Program-made: the position numbers and the translations under genes
Assembly: GCA_031368215.1 (NCBI GenBank)
Contig: JANLRD010000082.1
Location: 1-47,973, forward strand
Reading direction: 5' to 3'
Length of the DNA: 47,973 bases
DNA from: JANLQX01 sp031368215
GTDB taxonomy: Bacteria > Actinomycetota > Acidimicrobiia > Acidimicrobiales > JANYDT01
In this document: positions 1-7,435 of the stretch, one piece after another
Numbering within the stretch: position 1 is the first letter of the stretch
How the letters are laid out: each line of letters opens with the position of its first letter
Notes under the pieces: generated by a model
Seen by the model: the letters and a program-made list of their open reading frames with translations, nothing else
Databases searched by the model: none
What the model was told of the DNA's origin: nothing

Positions 1-1192
1 GGTGTGGTTTGGTGAACTCGAACGCCACACAGCAGCCGGGCACGGCACATGTCGGGTAGAGCGCTCGGAGGGCGCGTCGTTGTGCCCGGGATGCGAGGCG
101 GGTGGTGCGTCCGAGGTTCATCTCCCCGGGGGCGTGGAGCACGACGCCGTTGTGGACGATCACGGGGTGGGCGTCGGCGCGCTGAAACAGGTCTTCGAGT
201 GCCCGTGGTGGGAGTTCGACGGGGAGTCCCCAGTCGACGACGGGTGATCCACGGTTGGCGTCGAGGGTTTCTTGGCGGGCGTCGACGACCACGACGATCT
301 CGGGCCGACCGAGCCTGCTCGGTCCGGTCGGGAAGAACGTCGACCATTCGTCGAGGTTGTGGTCGGTGTGGCAGTCGTCGCCCCTTGCGCCGCTGTCGCT
401 TTCGTCTTGGTCGCACGACTTGTCCGACGACCCTTCCGGGTCGTTTGGAACTACCGTGAGACCGACGGACTGCTGTCGTTGCATGATGAGCGCGAGCAGC
501 GCAAGGGCGCGGAGGTGGTCCTGCTTCGCACCCGGGTCGGTCGGGCACGTGGAGGGAACGCGTTCGGCGAACAGTGCGGCGACCATGGCCTGGAGATGGT
601 TGTGCAGCATGACGCCGCTCAAGGGGTCGAATCGGCCCGACAGGCGGAACATGCCGGTTCGTTTGTCCGTCCAGGTTTGCAATGCGGTGTCGCGTCGTTG
701 TTGGGCGAAGCGGGTCATGCAGTCGTCGTTCTCGAGTGCGCGTGCGGCACGGTTCAGTGTGCGGGCGAGGTCGTCGGGTGTGGCGTTCGTGGCCGCCGCT
801 TGATCGATCAGTGCGGGCAGTGCTTCAGCGAACGCGTTGGCGTGCTTCTCGTCGATGGTGCGAAGGACTTTGGCAACGGTGTCGACGTGGGCGGCCTGGA
901 GACGGCCAGACTGCAGTGGTCCTGTCAGCGAGGGAACCGCAGCGAGGGTTGCCGCTCGTGCGTAGACCCGGTCGCCGGCGTGGCGCGATCGTTGTGTTGC
1001 GGCTGCGAGTTCGGCGGGGGCGTTGTGGGCGAGGTCGTTGAGCCGGGAAGCTGCTTCGATCTCGATGGCGTCGAGGATGCCGCGTAGGCGTTGGACGCAC
1101 GCGAGCGCAGTGATGATCGTGGACTTGTCGGCGGCCGCGAAGTGCACGCGGCGAAGCTCGCCCATGATGTCGTCTACTGCCGTGAAGTCCAT
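1..1192 (-). CDS. DUF222 / HNH endonuclease domain protein (13E12-REP-like), 3' end cut by window edge
   Basis: The minus-strand frame is open from an ATG at 1192 to the window edge (397 codons seen). The N-terminus begins MDFTAVDDIMGELRRVHF and is followed by the helical, Ala/Arg-rich DUF222 region. A Ser/Asp/Cys-rich linker lies around 330-440. The last residues are the start of an HNH module: RALYPTCAVPGC followed by VAFEFTKPH, so two zinc-type cysteines are present but the HH..W catalytic stretch lies outside. Proteins of this kind are abundant, repeated genes in Actinomycetota (the mycobacterial 13E12 family). Their function is uncertain; nuclease activity is inferred from the HNH domain. 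No clear Shine-Dalgarno precedes the ATG, and a palindrome ends one base before it, so leaderless or repressor-blocked initiation is possible. Confidence 0.9.
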   Translation of the reverse strand, partial: MDFTAVDDIMGELRRVHFAAADKSTIITALACVQRLRGILDAIEIEAASRLNDLAHNAPAELAAATQRSRHAGDRVYARAATLAAVPSLTGPLQSGRLQAAHVDTVAKVLRTIDEKHANAFAEALPALIDQAAATNATPDDLARTLNRAARALENDDCMTRFAQQRRDTALQTWTDKRTGMFRLSGRFDPLSGVMLHNHLQAMVAALFAERVPSTCPTDPGAKQDHLRALALLALIMQRQQSVGLTVVPNDPEGSSDKSCDQDESDSGARGDDCHTDHNLDEWSTFFPTGPSRLGRPEIVVVVDARQETLDANRGSPVVDWGLPVELPPRALEDLFQRADAHPVIVHNGVVLHAPGEMNLGRTTRLASRAQRRALRALYPTCAVPGCCVAFEFTKPH

Positions 1193-1193
1193 A

Positions 1194-1207
1194 CGTACAA
1201 GTGTACG
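1194..1207. promoter_or_regulatory. Perfect palindrome abutting the DUF222/HNH start codon, candidate SOS-like operator
   Basis: The sequence is CGTACAAGTGTACG, an inverted repeat of CGTAC arms with a 4-base centre, one base upstream of the minus-strand ATG at 1192. The 5-4-5 layout matches that of the actinobacterial LexA box (CGAAC-N4-GTTCG), with one base changed per arm. Some mycobacterial 13E12 genes are known LexA targets. That this site binds LexA is inference; another repressor could own it. Confidence 0.5.
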
Positions 1208-1240
1208 AAGAAGGTATGACAATCGACGGTGAATCTCCGG

Positions 1241-1274
1241 CGGAAGGAGAAGATTTTCAAAAATTCTCTTTCCG
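1241..1274. other. Strong hairpin in the 325-bp gap 1193-1517
   Basis: The arms CGGAAGGAGAA (1241-1251) and TTCTCTTTCCG (1264-1274) pair over 11 positions with one G-U, around a 12-base AT-rich loop. No U-tract follows on either strand, so it is not a textbook terminator. The rest of the gap 1193-1517 holds no recognisable gene; an open frame at 1229-1474 looks like no known family. Confidence 0.45.
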
Positions 1275-1517
1275 TTGACTCGACACTTGGGGGTGCCCAG
1301 AGTGGAGGCGACTCCGAACGAGCGACCTCGTTCCCAACCATCGACGTTGGCCCTTCGCAGTCAGTTGATCTTGAGCATCAACCTGGACTGGCCGGTGGCT
1401 TGCTGGTAGACCTCGCCGACGCGACCGATGAGTTAGAGCCGGAGCATGGGATCGGTTTCGTTGCGCACGGTTGATACTCGGTTTGGAGGACGACGTCGCC
1501 GATTCCGTCGCACTCAG

Positions 1518-1754
1518 CTACTTGGATTGGTGTTGCGGGGTTCGCCGTGATCGCCATATCCGAGCAGCGGCCACCAGGGCAATGATCCCGCCGAAGCCCA
1601 CTGCTGTTTGAATCAGCCACAGGCTATTGGCGAGCGCCCCTTTATCGTTTACGTCGAGGGCATTGCTGATTGTTGGGATGAGGAACCAAAGGACGAGTCC
1701 GGCGATGCCGACGACGAGTAGGGACTTGTGAGGTGCACTCTTTGACGAGAACAT
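1518..1754 (-). CDS. Small two-helix membrane protein, unknown function
   Basis: This is a 78-residue ORF starting MFSSKSAPHK. Two hydrophobic segments are clear: residues 11-30 (LLVVGIAGLVLWFLIPTI) and about 45-65 (LWLIQTAVGFGGIIALVAAA), followed by a basic tail (RIWRSRRTPQ). The ATG at 1754 is preferred over the upstream start at 1946 because AAGGA lies about 8 bases before it, and because the extra N-terminal sequence is Arg/Ser-rich and featureless. It is transcribed divergently from the two-component genes that begin near 2013, which suggests (without proving) that they could be related in an envelope-stress role. I do not recognise the family. Confidence 0.55.
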   Translation of the reverse strand: MFSSKSAPHKSLLVVGIAGLVLWFLIPTISNALDVNDKGALANSLWLIQTAVGFGGIIALVAAARIWRSRRTPQHQSK

Positions 1755-2012
1755 AGAGATTATCCTTGCGATTAGGGACAGGCCGAGCCTGCGCGTTCGG
1801 ATGATATTTCGGACGAAGGAGAAATCTCGTCGTGGTAGCGGCGAAAGCTCCGACTCCATCGAAGCAGAAGCCCCCGCCGCGTGCATCGGCCGCGGGTATC
1901 CAATCGTGAGTCGTCCGATACGTTGCTGCGCGCAGATCGTCAGCATCTCGGCAGAGGCGCGCTACGCCTTTTGGCCGATGTAACGCCGGCGGCACTCCGG
2001 TACTGTTTGGTC

Positions 2013-3152
2013 GTGGCGAGTAGGCCGACGAAACCATCGGGGACAGACGCTGCTCTCGCTGGCGGACTGTTCGTCTTCGGAGTCGTTGAGATCACCATCA
2101 CCGATCGTGCGGGCACGGCGATACTGCTCGTCGCCATGTCGCTGCAAACCTGGGCCCTTGTCTGGCGCCGGACTGCTCCGTTGGTGGCGGTCACACTGAG
2201 CGTCTTTGGGGTCGCGCTCGAATTGTTGACGGGCGCGACCGTCTCGGATGCAGCGGGGTTTCTCGGATTCCTGGTGTTGGCGTACTCGGTTCCCCGTTAC
2301 GGGACGCGCGTGCACCAAATTGGTGCCGGAATGGTCCTGGTCGTTGGCGTCGCGATCCACGAGTTCGGGTCGGGCTACCCTTCGATTTCGGTTGCCCTTG
2401 TTCAGAGCGTCTTCGACGTATCAATCGGCGCAGCCGCTTGGGGAATTGCTGTGGCCGTTCGTCGCCGCGTTGCACTTTCGGACACATTGGGCTCAGAGAA
2501 TGCGCTCCTGCTCAACGAGTGGGCGTCTCGCGAACACTCCGTCATTGAGGAGGAGCGCCGAAGAATTGCCCGAGAGCTGCACGACATCGTCGGTCATGGT
2601 CTCGCGGCGATCTCGTTGTCTGCCGGAGCTGCGGAGTTGGCCGGCACGTCGGCCCCGGCAGAGGTCGGCGATGCTCTGGCTGCGATTCGGCGAACGGCCC
2701 AGGACGCAGCTGGCGATGTGCGACGTCTCGTCGGCATTCTGCGCACTGATTCCGACCAAGTTCTTGCGCCTCAGCCGAATCTTGCGTCGTTACCTGAATT
2801 GATCCGATCAACCATGGCTGCGGGCCTACCGGTGCGCTTCACGACAACCGGTGAAGGCAAGACCTTGACCGCAGGCGTACAGCTCGCTGTATACCGAATC
2901 GTTCAGGAAGGTCTCACCAACGTGATCAAGCATGCCCCTGGGGCGCCAACACGCGTCGGCCTCCGGTGGTCGCCAGATTCATTGGTGATCGAGATCGCCA
3001 ATGACGGTCCGATCATCGACCAGCGACCGGACCGATCGGGCCACGGCCTCGCCGGCGTCCGCGAGCGGGTAGAGCTCTACGACGGAACTTTCGACGCCAG
3101 CCCTCGCCCATCAGGTGGGTTCCGGCTCCAAGCCCGGCTGCCACTGCCATGA
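2013..3152 (+). CDS. NarL-type sensor histidine kinase
   Basis: This is a membrane-bound kinase of a two-component system, 379 residues from GTG 2013. About six hydrophobic segments fill residues 14-150. A HisKA_3 dimerisation domain carries the H-box RRIARELHDIVGHG, with the phospho-acceptor His near residue 190. A HATPase domain follows (VQEGLTNVIKHA as N-box, SGHGLAGVRERVE as G-box). The layout matches DesK/LiaS-like kinases. The frame is open upstream to 1881, but that extension is unlike the family; TTG 2007 is an alternative start. The stop overlaps the start of the response regulator (ATGA), so the two are translationally coupled. The signal sensed is unknown. Confidence 0.9.
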   Translation: MASRPTKPSGTDAALAGGLFVFGVVEITITDRAGTAILLVAMSLQTWALVWRRTAPLVAVTLSVFGVALELLTGATVSDAAGFLGFLVLAYSVPRYGTRVHQIGAGMVLVVGVAIHEFGSGYPSISVALVQSVFDVSIGAAAWGIAVAVRRRVALSDTLGSENALLLNEWASREHSVIEEERRRIARELHDIVGHGLAAISLSAGAAELAGTSAPAEVGDALAAIRRTAQDAAGDVRRLVGILRTDSDQVLAPQPNLASLPELIRSTMAAGLPVRFTTTGEGKTLTAGVQLAVYRIVQEGLTNVIKHAPGAPTRVGLRWSPDSLVIEIANDGPIIDQRPDRSGHGLAGVRERVELYDGTFDASPRPSGGFRLQARLPLP

Positions 3153-3817
3153 GTCCCACGCGTGTACTCATCGCCGACGACGAAGCAATCATCCGAGCTG
3201 GTCTTCGGTTGCTTGTGGGCACACAACCCGACATCACGGTCGTCGGCGAAGCGAACGACGGCGCTCAGGCCGCCGACCTCGCTCGCCAGCTCCGTCCCGA
3301 CGTAGTACTCATGGACATCCGCATGCCGGTCCTCGATGGCATCGAAGCAACGCGCCGGATCAGCAACGAGGGTATCAAGGTGATCATCCTCACCACGTTC
3401 GACCTCGACGAGAACCTCTACCTAGCGATCCGTGCCGGCGCGTCTGGATTCCTTCTCAAGACCTCGGCGCCGGAAGACCTCCTCCACGGAATCCGAGTCG
3501 TAGCTCGTGGCGATGCGCTGCTCGAACCCGGCATCACCAGGCGTCTTCTTGCCGACTATGTCCGTCGACCCCGCGCCGGTGCTCCGTCGAGTCAAAGCAT
3601 CGCGTCCCTTTCGAATCGTGAAACCGGGGTGCTGAGACTCATTGCGGCGGGAATGTCCAACGCCGAGATCGCAGGCCGCCTCTACCTGTCCGAAGGAACG
3701 GTGAAGACCCACGTCGCGAGCGTCCTCGCCAAACTCGGCGTGCGCGATCGCGTTCAAGCTGTCATCCACGCGTACGAGACAGGCTTCGTTCAAGCAGGCG
3801 ACTCCATCGACCCGTAA
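3149..3817 (+). CDS. NarL/LuxR-family response regulator
   Basis: This is the DNA-binding partner of the kinase immediately upstream; the two overlap by 4 bases. The 222 residues divide into a receiver domain (acidic pair D10-D11, phospho-acceptor D56 in VVLMDIRMP, the conserved Lys in SGFLLKTS) and a C-terminal LuxR helix-turn-helix (LSNRETGVLRLIAAGMSNAE, then LYLSEGTVKTHVASVLAKLG). It probably activates or represses transcription as a phosphorylated dimer. Targets are not evident; the divergent small membrane protein at 1518-1754 is one candidate. Confidence 0.93.
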   Translation: MSPTRVLIADDEAIIRAGLRLLVGTQPDITVVGEANDGAQAADLARQLRPDVVLMDIRMPVLDGIEATRRISNEGIKVIILTTFDLDENLYLAIRAGASGFLLKTSAPEDLLHGIRVVARGDALLEPGITRRLLADYVRRPRAGAPSSQSIASLSNRETGVLRLIAAGMSNAEIAGRLYLSEGTVKTHVASVLAKLGVRDRVQAVIHAYETGFVQAGDSIDP

Positions 3818-3832
3818 CGTCGGGCCGGCGAC

Positions 3833-3994
3833 TCAGGCCATCGTCAACGAGACGGCTTCGGTCACCCTCGCCGCTTCTCGCTCGATCGAAAAACCCGGCA
3901 AGCATTGCACCGAGATGGTGGCGCGCCGGTCGGCGACGCCAACGTCCACTCGGCGAAGGTCGCCAATGATCTTGGCTGCCAGTGCGAACTCCAT
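3833..3994 (-). pseudogene. Truncated 5' remnant of a DUF222/HNH gene
   Basis: The minus-strand ATG at 3994 opens a 53-codon frame beginning MEFALAAKIIGDLRRVDVGV. It aligns with the first residues of the intact gene at 1-1192 (MDFTAVDDIMGELRRVHFAA): start, spacing and the LRRV motif agree. The DNA around the two start codons is even closer (24 of 27 bases identical from 9 bases inside the genes back through the palindrome). After about residue 26 similarity stops, and the frame ends at TGA 3833-3835 with no DUF222 core or HNH domain. I infer a deletion remnant or abandoned duplicate. A larger overlapping frame (3762-4094) has no such similarity. Confidence 0.65.
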
Positions 3995-3995
3995 A

Positions 3996-4009
3996 CGTGC
4001 ACGTGTACG
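3996..4009. promoter_or_regulatory. Second copy of the DUF222 start-codon palindrome (one mismatch)
   Basis: The sequence CGTGCACGTGTACG stands at the same distance (one base) from the remnant's ATG at 3994 as the 1194-1207 palindrome does from its gene. One arm differs by one base (CGTGC against CGTAC). Its survival in front of a decayed gene suggests recent decay, or that the site is kept for another reason. Confidence 0.45.
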
Positions 4010-4098
4010 AAGGGGCTGTCACAACAAACAGCAAGATCAGCCGCGAAGCTGAAGGTTGGCGTGCCAGAGCCTCTCTGAGACCCGGCACGCGCACCTGG

Positions 4099-4530
4099 TC
4101 AGACCGAGAATTTCGAGTACGACTCTTTCGCCGCGAGGATCACGTGATCCTCGACCGCGTTCTCGCGATCGACGTTGGCTAGCGCGTACTCGGGTGACGT
4201 CACCATCGAGAGGAATGCGGCGCGCGACGGGTACCAGACCACGACGACCCAGTCCCAACGGCCATCGCCGAGGTCTCCGAAAGCCGCACCCTCAACGTGC
4301 CCGGCCCACAAGACGGTTCCGCCAACACCCTTGAGCAGTGGCATGTCCGCCTTGCTGTACCGGGCGTATGCGTCCCACCCGCTGCCGTTTCCATCACGCG
4401 ATCGCTCACGGAAACGGACCAGGTTGACCATCACCACGGGACCGTCATCCGGCAGCGACGCCAGGAACTGATGATTGAGATCCTTTGGACCCTTCGACAC
4501 CGATTGACTGTTTTCCTGTTCGTCCACCAT
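4099..4530 (-). CDS. DUF1330 / dimeric alpha-beta barrel protein
   Basis: This 143-residue soluble protein fits DUF1330: an N-terminal strand GPVVMVNLVRFRER, a central YSKADMPLLKGVGG stretch, then WDWVVVVWYPSRAAFLSMVTSPEY, the hallmark of this dimeric ferredoxin-like fold. The biochemical function of the family is not established. It stands alone, divergent from the adenylate kinase gene, with a 91-bp gap between the two starts. The ATG at 4530 gives a short Gln/Ser-rich N-terminal tail before the domain. Confidence 0.8.
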   Translation of the reverse strand: MVDEQENSQSVSKGPKDLNHQFLASLPDDGPVVMVNLVRFRERSRDGNGSGWDAYARYSKADMPLLKGVGGTVLWAGHVEGAAFGDLGDGRWDWVVVVWYPSRAAFLSMVTSPEYALANVDRENAVEDHVILAAKESYSKFSV

Positions 4531-4621
4531 GGCGCCAATCTACCCATGAACATTTTCGTGCCCGTTGTCCGGCGACCCCGGCGTGTCGGTTCCCCGAGTG
4601 GCTGGGTGCCACGATGTGGTG

Positions 4622-5275
4622 ATGCGCAAGTTCGTGATCATGGGGGTGCAAGGCAGTGGGAAGGGCACCCAGAGCACGAAGCTGTGCGAGGCCTTCGGAC
4701 TCGAACACATCAGTGTGGGTGACATCTTCCGCTGGAACATCGCCCACCACACCAAGCTCGGCGCACAGGTTCGGCGACTTGTCGATGCCGGCCATCTCGT
4801 CAGCGACGACATCGTTGCGAGTGTCGTCCGGGATCGACTCGAACAACACGACTGGAACCACGGGTTCGTGATCGACGGCTTTCCCCGTAACGTGCCACAG
4901 GCCGAGTTCTTCCTCGAGAGCTACGACATCGATGCCGTGATCGTGCTCGATCTGCCTGATGACGAAGTCCAGCGGAGGGTGCTGTCGCGACGGGTCTGTT
5001 CGCAGTGCGGGCTCGACTACAACCTGATCGCGCACCGTCCAGCGGTCCCCGACGTCTGTGACGTGTGCGGTGGAGGCCTCGAGCGACGCGAAGACGACAC
5101 TCCCGAGGCACTGGCGCGAAGACTGGCCGACTACTACGCGAAGACCGAGCCGGTGATCGACGTGTTCGGCCGCAAGGAGCTGGTCGTCCGCATCGATGCC
5201 ACGCCGTCCAAGGACGAGGTATTCGCCGCCATCAACGGTGTCGTCGGGCCGGACGGGTCCAGGTCTGTTCGCTGA
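4622..5275 (+). CDS. Adenylate kinase family nucleoside monophosphate kinase
   Basis: It interconverts AMP and ATP with ADP, or acts on a related nucleotide, in the cytosol. The 217-residue protein has the P-loop GVQGSGKGT at residues 8-16, the NMP-binding GDIFRWNI, the FVIDGFPRN motif, and a LID with a four-cysteine zinc site (CSQCGLDY and CDVCGGGL) as in long-form adenylate kinases. ATG 4622 is chosen because the fold begins directly at MRKFVIMG; the frame upstream to 4565 adds nothing. The housekeeping adk normally lies in the secY ribosomal operon, whose genes are not here, so this may be a paralog with its own substrate preference. Confidence 0.85.
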   Translation: MRKFVIMGVQGSGKGTQSTKLCEAFGLEHISVGDIFRWNIAHHTKLGAQVRRLVDAGHLVSDDIVASVVRDRLEQHDWNHGFVIDGFPRNVPQAEFFLESYDIDAVIVLDLPDDEVQRRVLSRRVCSQCGLDYNLIAHRPAVPDVCDVCGGGLERREDDTPEALARRLADYYAKTEPVIDVFGRKELVVRIDATPSKDEVFAAINGVVGPDGSRSVR

Positions 5276-5387
5276 GCAATCCGGTGTCTTGCGGCGCCCT
5301 TGCGGTGCATGAGTCGCTCCGCTCCGCACGGGAGTCGTATCCCCGCGGGAGCGACCTCGTGCCCACCACCACCTCGCCCCAAAGAGC

Positions 5388-5408
5388 CGTATTACGCTTT
5401 GTGATACG
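5388..5408. promoter_or_regulatory. Inverted-repeat operator upstream of the toxin-antitoxin pair
   Basis: The arms CGTATTAC (5388-5395) and GTGATACG (5401-5408) match at 7 of 8 positions around a GCTTT centre and end 9 bases before the antitoxin ATG. Ribbon-helix-helix antitoxins usually autorepress through such repeats at the operon promoter. That assignment is inferred from position. Confidence 0.5.
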
Positions 5409-5417
5409 TTTTCGGGT

Positions 5418-5657
5418 ATGTCTTCTGCGATTTCTGTGCGGCTTGATGACGAGGCGGAGCGGGCCCTGCGGGTGCTGAATGCGTGTGGGATGTCGACGTC
5501 CGATGCGATTCGGTCGTCGCTCATCGAGTCGGCGCGACGCGTACGTCGGAGCGAGTCGTTGGCGAAGGAAGTGGCGGAGTTGGAAGCCGACGAGGCGGAT
5601 CGTGCGGAAATGCTCGAAGTTGCCGGTCTGATGGAGTCGTTGCGTGCAGCGAGGTGA
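5418..5657 (+). CDS. Ribbon-helix-helix antitoxin (MazE-like)
   Basis: This 79-residue protein has an N-terminal ribbon-helix-helix (AISVRLDDEAERALRVL, then MSTSDAIRSSLIESARR) and a charged C-terminal helix rich in Glu/Asp (KEVAELEADEADRAEMLE), the part expected to wrap the toxin. Its stop lies inside the toxin gene (14-base overlap), the usual antitoxin-first coupling. It should neutralise the downstream ribonuclease and, as a complex, repress its own promoter through the repeat at 5388-5408. Confidence 0.82.
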   Translation: MSSAISVRLDDEAERALRVLNACGMSTSDAIRSSLIESARRVRRSESLAKEVAELEADEADRAEMLEVAGLMESLRAAR

Positions 5658-5967
5658 GGTGTTCCGGATCAAGATCCCGAAGGGTCTGGGCCATCAGCAG
5701 CACGGGGTTCGTCACGGAGTCGTGGTGCAGGCCAACGAGTTCCTGCCTCGGTCGGTCGTGATCGTCGCTCCGACATCGCGCAGCGCTCGCCAAGCGTCGT
5801 TTCGTCCGCCGGTTGAGGTGGAGGGCGAGTCGACGCTGGTGCTTGTCGAGCAGCTCGGAGCGGTGGACGTGCAGCGTCTTGGGAAGCGGGCCGGCCGCCT
5901 CAGTGTCGCAGAGATGTGGAGTGTCGACGAGGCGCTCGCGACGTATCTCGGTTTGCATCAGATGTGA
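5644..5967 (+). CDS. MazF/PemK-family mRNA interferase toxin
   Basis: The 107-residue protein has the PemK fold signatures: an N-terminal RGEVFRIKIPKG strand, HGVVVQANEFLPRSVVIVAPTS (the R/VVVQ core and the conserved T-S), and a terminal helix with AVDVQRLGKRAGRLS. MazF toxins cleave single-stranded mRNA at short motifs and arrest growth. Start GTG 5644 overlaps the antitoxin end by 14 bases, giving coupled translation. The target sequence cannot be read from the DNA. The following 259 bases (5968-6226) hold no recognisable gene. Confidence 0.88.
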   Translation: MQRGEVFRIKIPKGLGHQQHGVRHGVVVQANEFLPRSVVIVAPTSRSARQASFRPPVEVEGESTLVLVEQLGAVDVQRLGKRAGRLSVAEMWSVDEALATYLGLHQM

Positions 5968-6226
5968 GCGTTCGCGTCAGCTCGCCGGTTCGCAGCGCGT
6001 CGCCGCCCGCACACAAGCACATCCGCACCGAACAACGCCGGAGCTACCTGCGAGTCCCACTCGATGCAGGCCCGACGGGTGCCCCGGGACCCCGGAAATG
6101 TGTGGTGCGCTCCGACGGGAGAGCTCTCGTGCGCGCGGGTGCAAGCGATCCGACGGCTACGGTCCTGGGCGTGCACTCCCGGATCACTTCTCGTCGCCAA
6201 GCAGCGGAAGCGTGCCGGCAGTGGCG

Positions 6227-6733
6227 ATGAATACCTACGTGGCACTCCTGCGCGCCGTCAACGTCGGCGGGACCGGCACGCTTGCGATGACCGAGTTGCG
6301 AGAGATGTGCGAGAGCATCGGATTCATCAATGTTCGGACCTACATCGCCAGTGGCAATGTGGTCTTCGCCAGTGCGGCGTCGGCATCAGAGGTGCAAGCG
6401 TTACTCGAGGAATCGCTGGCGACCTACGCCGGCAAGCCCGTCGGGGTGGTTGTGCTCACCCCCGAAGAGATCGCGACCGTCCTGGCCGAGAACCCGTTTA
6501 CTGATCACGCCCCGAACCACACGATGGCGATCTTTCTCGACGGCCCCCCGCCGCCCTCGGCGCTCGACCGCGTGACGGGCCGACAGAACGAGGACCTGGC
6601 CCTCGGACAACGCGTGATCTACGTGCACTACGGCGAAGGCATGGGCGGGTCGAAGCTCAAGATCCCCGGGGCAGCGAAGGGCACAGCCCGAAACATGAAC
6701 ACCGTTGCGGCACTCGTGAGACTGTCCGGCTGA
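6227..6733 (+). CDS. DUF1697 family protein
   Basis: The protein is 168 residues and begins MNTYVALLRAVNVGGTG, the defining N-terminus of DUF1697, followed by LREMCESIGFINVRTYIASGNVVF, also family-typical. The C-terminus has the KLKIPGAAKGTARNMNTV stretch. ATG 6227 is chosen because the conserved domain starts there, though the frame is open for about 400 bases upstream. DUF1697 proteins are small soluble proteins with no firmly established activity. It stands alone between the toxin-antitoxin pair and the ArsR locus; the 167 bases downstream show nothing recognisable. Confidence 0.85.
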   Translation: MNTYVALLRAVNVGGTGTLAMTELREMCESIGFINVRTYIASGNVVFASAASASEVQALLEESLATYAGKPVGVVVLTPEEIATVLAENPFTDHAPNHTMAIFLDGPPPPSALDRVTGRQNEDLALGQRVIYVHYGEGMGGSKLKIPGAAKGTARNMNTVAALVRLSG

Positions 6734-6900
6734 CAACGAGTCGGGCCGTGCGGTATGAGCGCGGTCGGGCACTCGCGGAAGCAACTCGTTGTTCACCTCT
6801 CCATCGGCACGCGCCGCCGAATCACTTCATGGCGTCGGCTCCGTTCGCCCAGGTCTCAACAATTCGTCACCCGATCATCGCTGTACCCAGGGTCCCTTCG

Positions 6901-7209
6901 TCACCGGACATGCGTCACCGCGGCGATCAACTCCGTTGTACTCGGGGCGCCTTCGAGCCCGGCGGGCGTGCGGTAGAGACGACACGACATCGATGGGTGT
7001 GTTCCGGGTTCGATGAAGGGGTCATGCCCGTCGATGAGGATTGTCGGCGAGCCGTGCATTCCGAGGGCGTGGGCCGCGGCGTCGTCGGTGATCACCCGCT
7101 CGGTGATCGCGGCGCCGCTCACGCCAGCGAGAGCGGTTGCCTCGATGATTCGTGCCATGGCGACCGCATGGTTCGGGCAGCCTGGCACCGAGAGCACTTC
7201 GATTCTCAC
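6901..7209 (-). CDS. Thioredoxin-fold protein of the alkylmercury lyase/DsbA-like type
   Basis: This 102-residue protein starts at GTG 7209 with RIEVLSVPGCPNHAVAMARI. That gives a beta strand then a P-G-C-P-N-H site, which holds one cysteine rather than a CxxC. Next come HGSPTILIDGHDPFI, with the thioredoxin-type cis-Pro strand, and SMSCRLYRT. The family is often found near metal or ArsR loci and is sometimes annotated as alkylmercury lyase-like; the reaction is unknown. It is divergent from the arsR-type gene at 7436. The frame is open far upstream (to 7749) only because of the high GC content; the domain defines the start. Confidence 0.7.
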   Translation of the reverse strand: MRIEVLSVPGCPNHAVAMARIIEATALAGVSGAAITERVITDDAAAHALGMHGSPTILIDGHDPFIEPGTHPSMSCRLYRTPAGLEGAPSTTELIAAVTHVR

Positions 7210-7361
7210 GAGATCAACAGTACGGCCCGGTCTCGTCGGCGCGGGTTTATGACGAAACGCTGACGGCCGGACTGCGGGCAGTGCGTTGGGACGCTCGACT
7301 CGCTGCCGGATCTCTTGTGCATCCCGCCCATCACCTCTTCGAAACCGGCTCACGTGAACGG

Positions 7362-7424
7362 TTGACAGATCCTCTTCCCCAGCGTACTTTCCATAATAGT
7401 TAATTAGAGGGTACGGAAAGTTCG
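7362..7424 (+). promoter_or_regulatory. Promoter and inverted-repeat operator of the ArsR/SRPBCC operon
   Basis: TTGACA at 7362-7367 is followed after 17 bases by TACTTT at 7385-7390, a plausible -35/-10 pair. The arms CGTACTTTCC (7383-7392) and GGAAAGTTCG (7415-7424) form an inverted repeat with 9 of 10 matches. The left arm covers the -10 and the right arm runs into the AAGGAG ribosome-binding site (7425-7430). ArsR-type repressors commonly act through such repeats; autoregulation is inferred. Confidence 0.5.
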
Positions 7425-7435
7425 AAGGAGCACCG

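Noticed and set aside
1229..1474. Plus-strand 81-codon ORF
   Set aside because: No family similarity, and it includes one arm of a strong hairpin. It looks like chance open sequence.
3762..4094. 110-residue minus-strand ORF across the DUF222 remnant
   Set aside because: It is Arg-rich and has no similarity; the shorter frame at 3833-3994 aligns with DUF222 and keeps the start context.
5968..6226. Possible decayed gene in the gap after mazF
   Set aside because: No frame shows a recognisable domain or family signature; a fragment cannot be supported.
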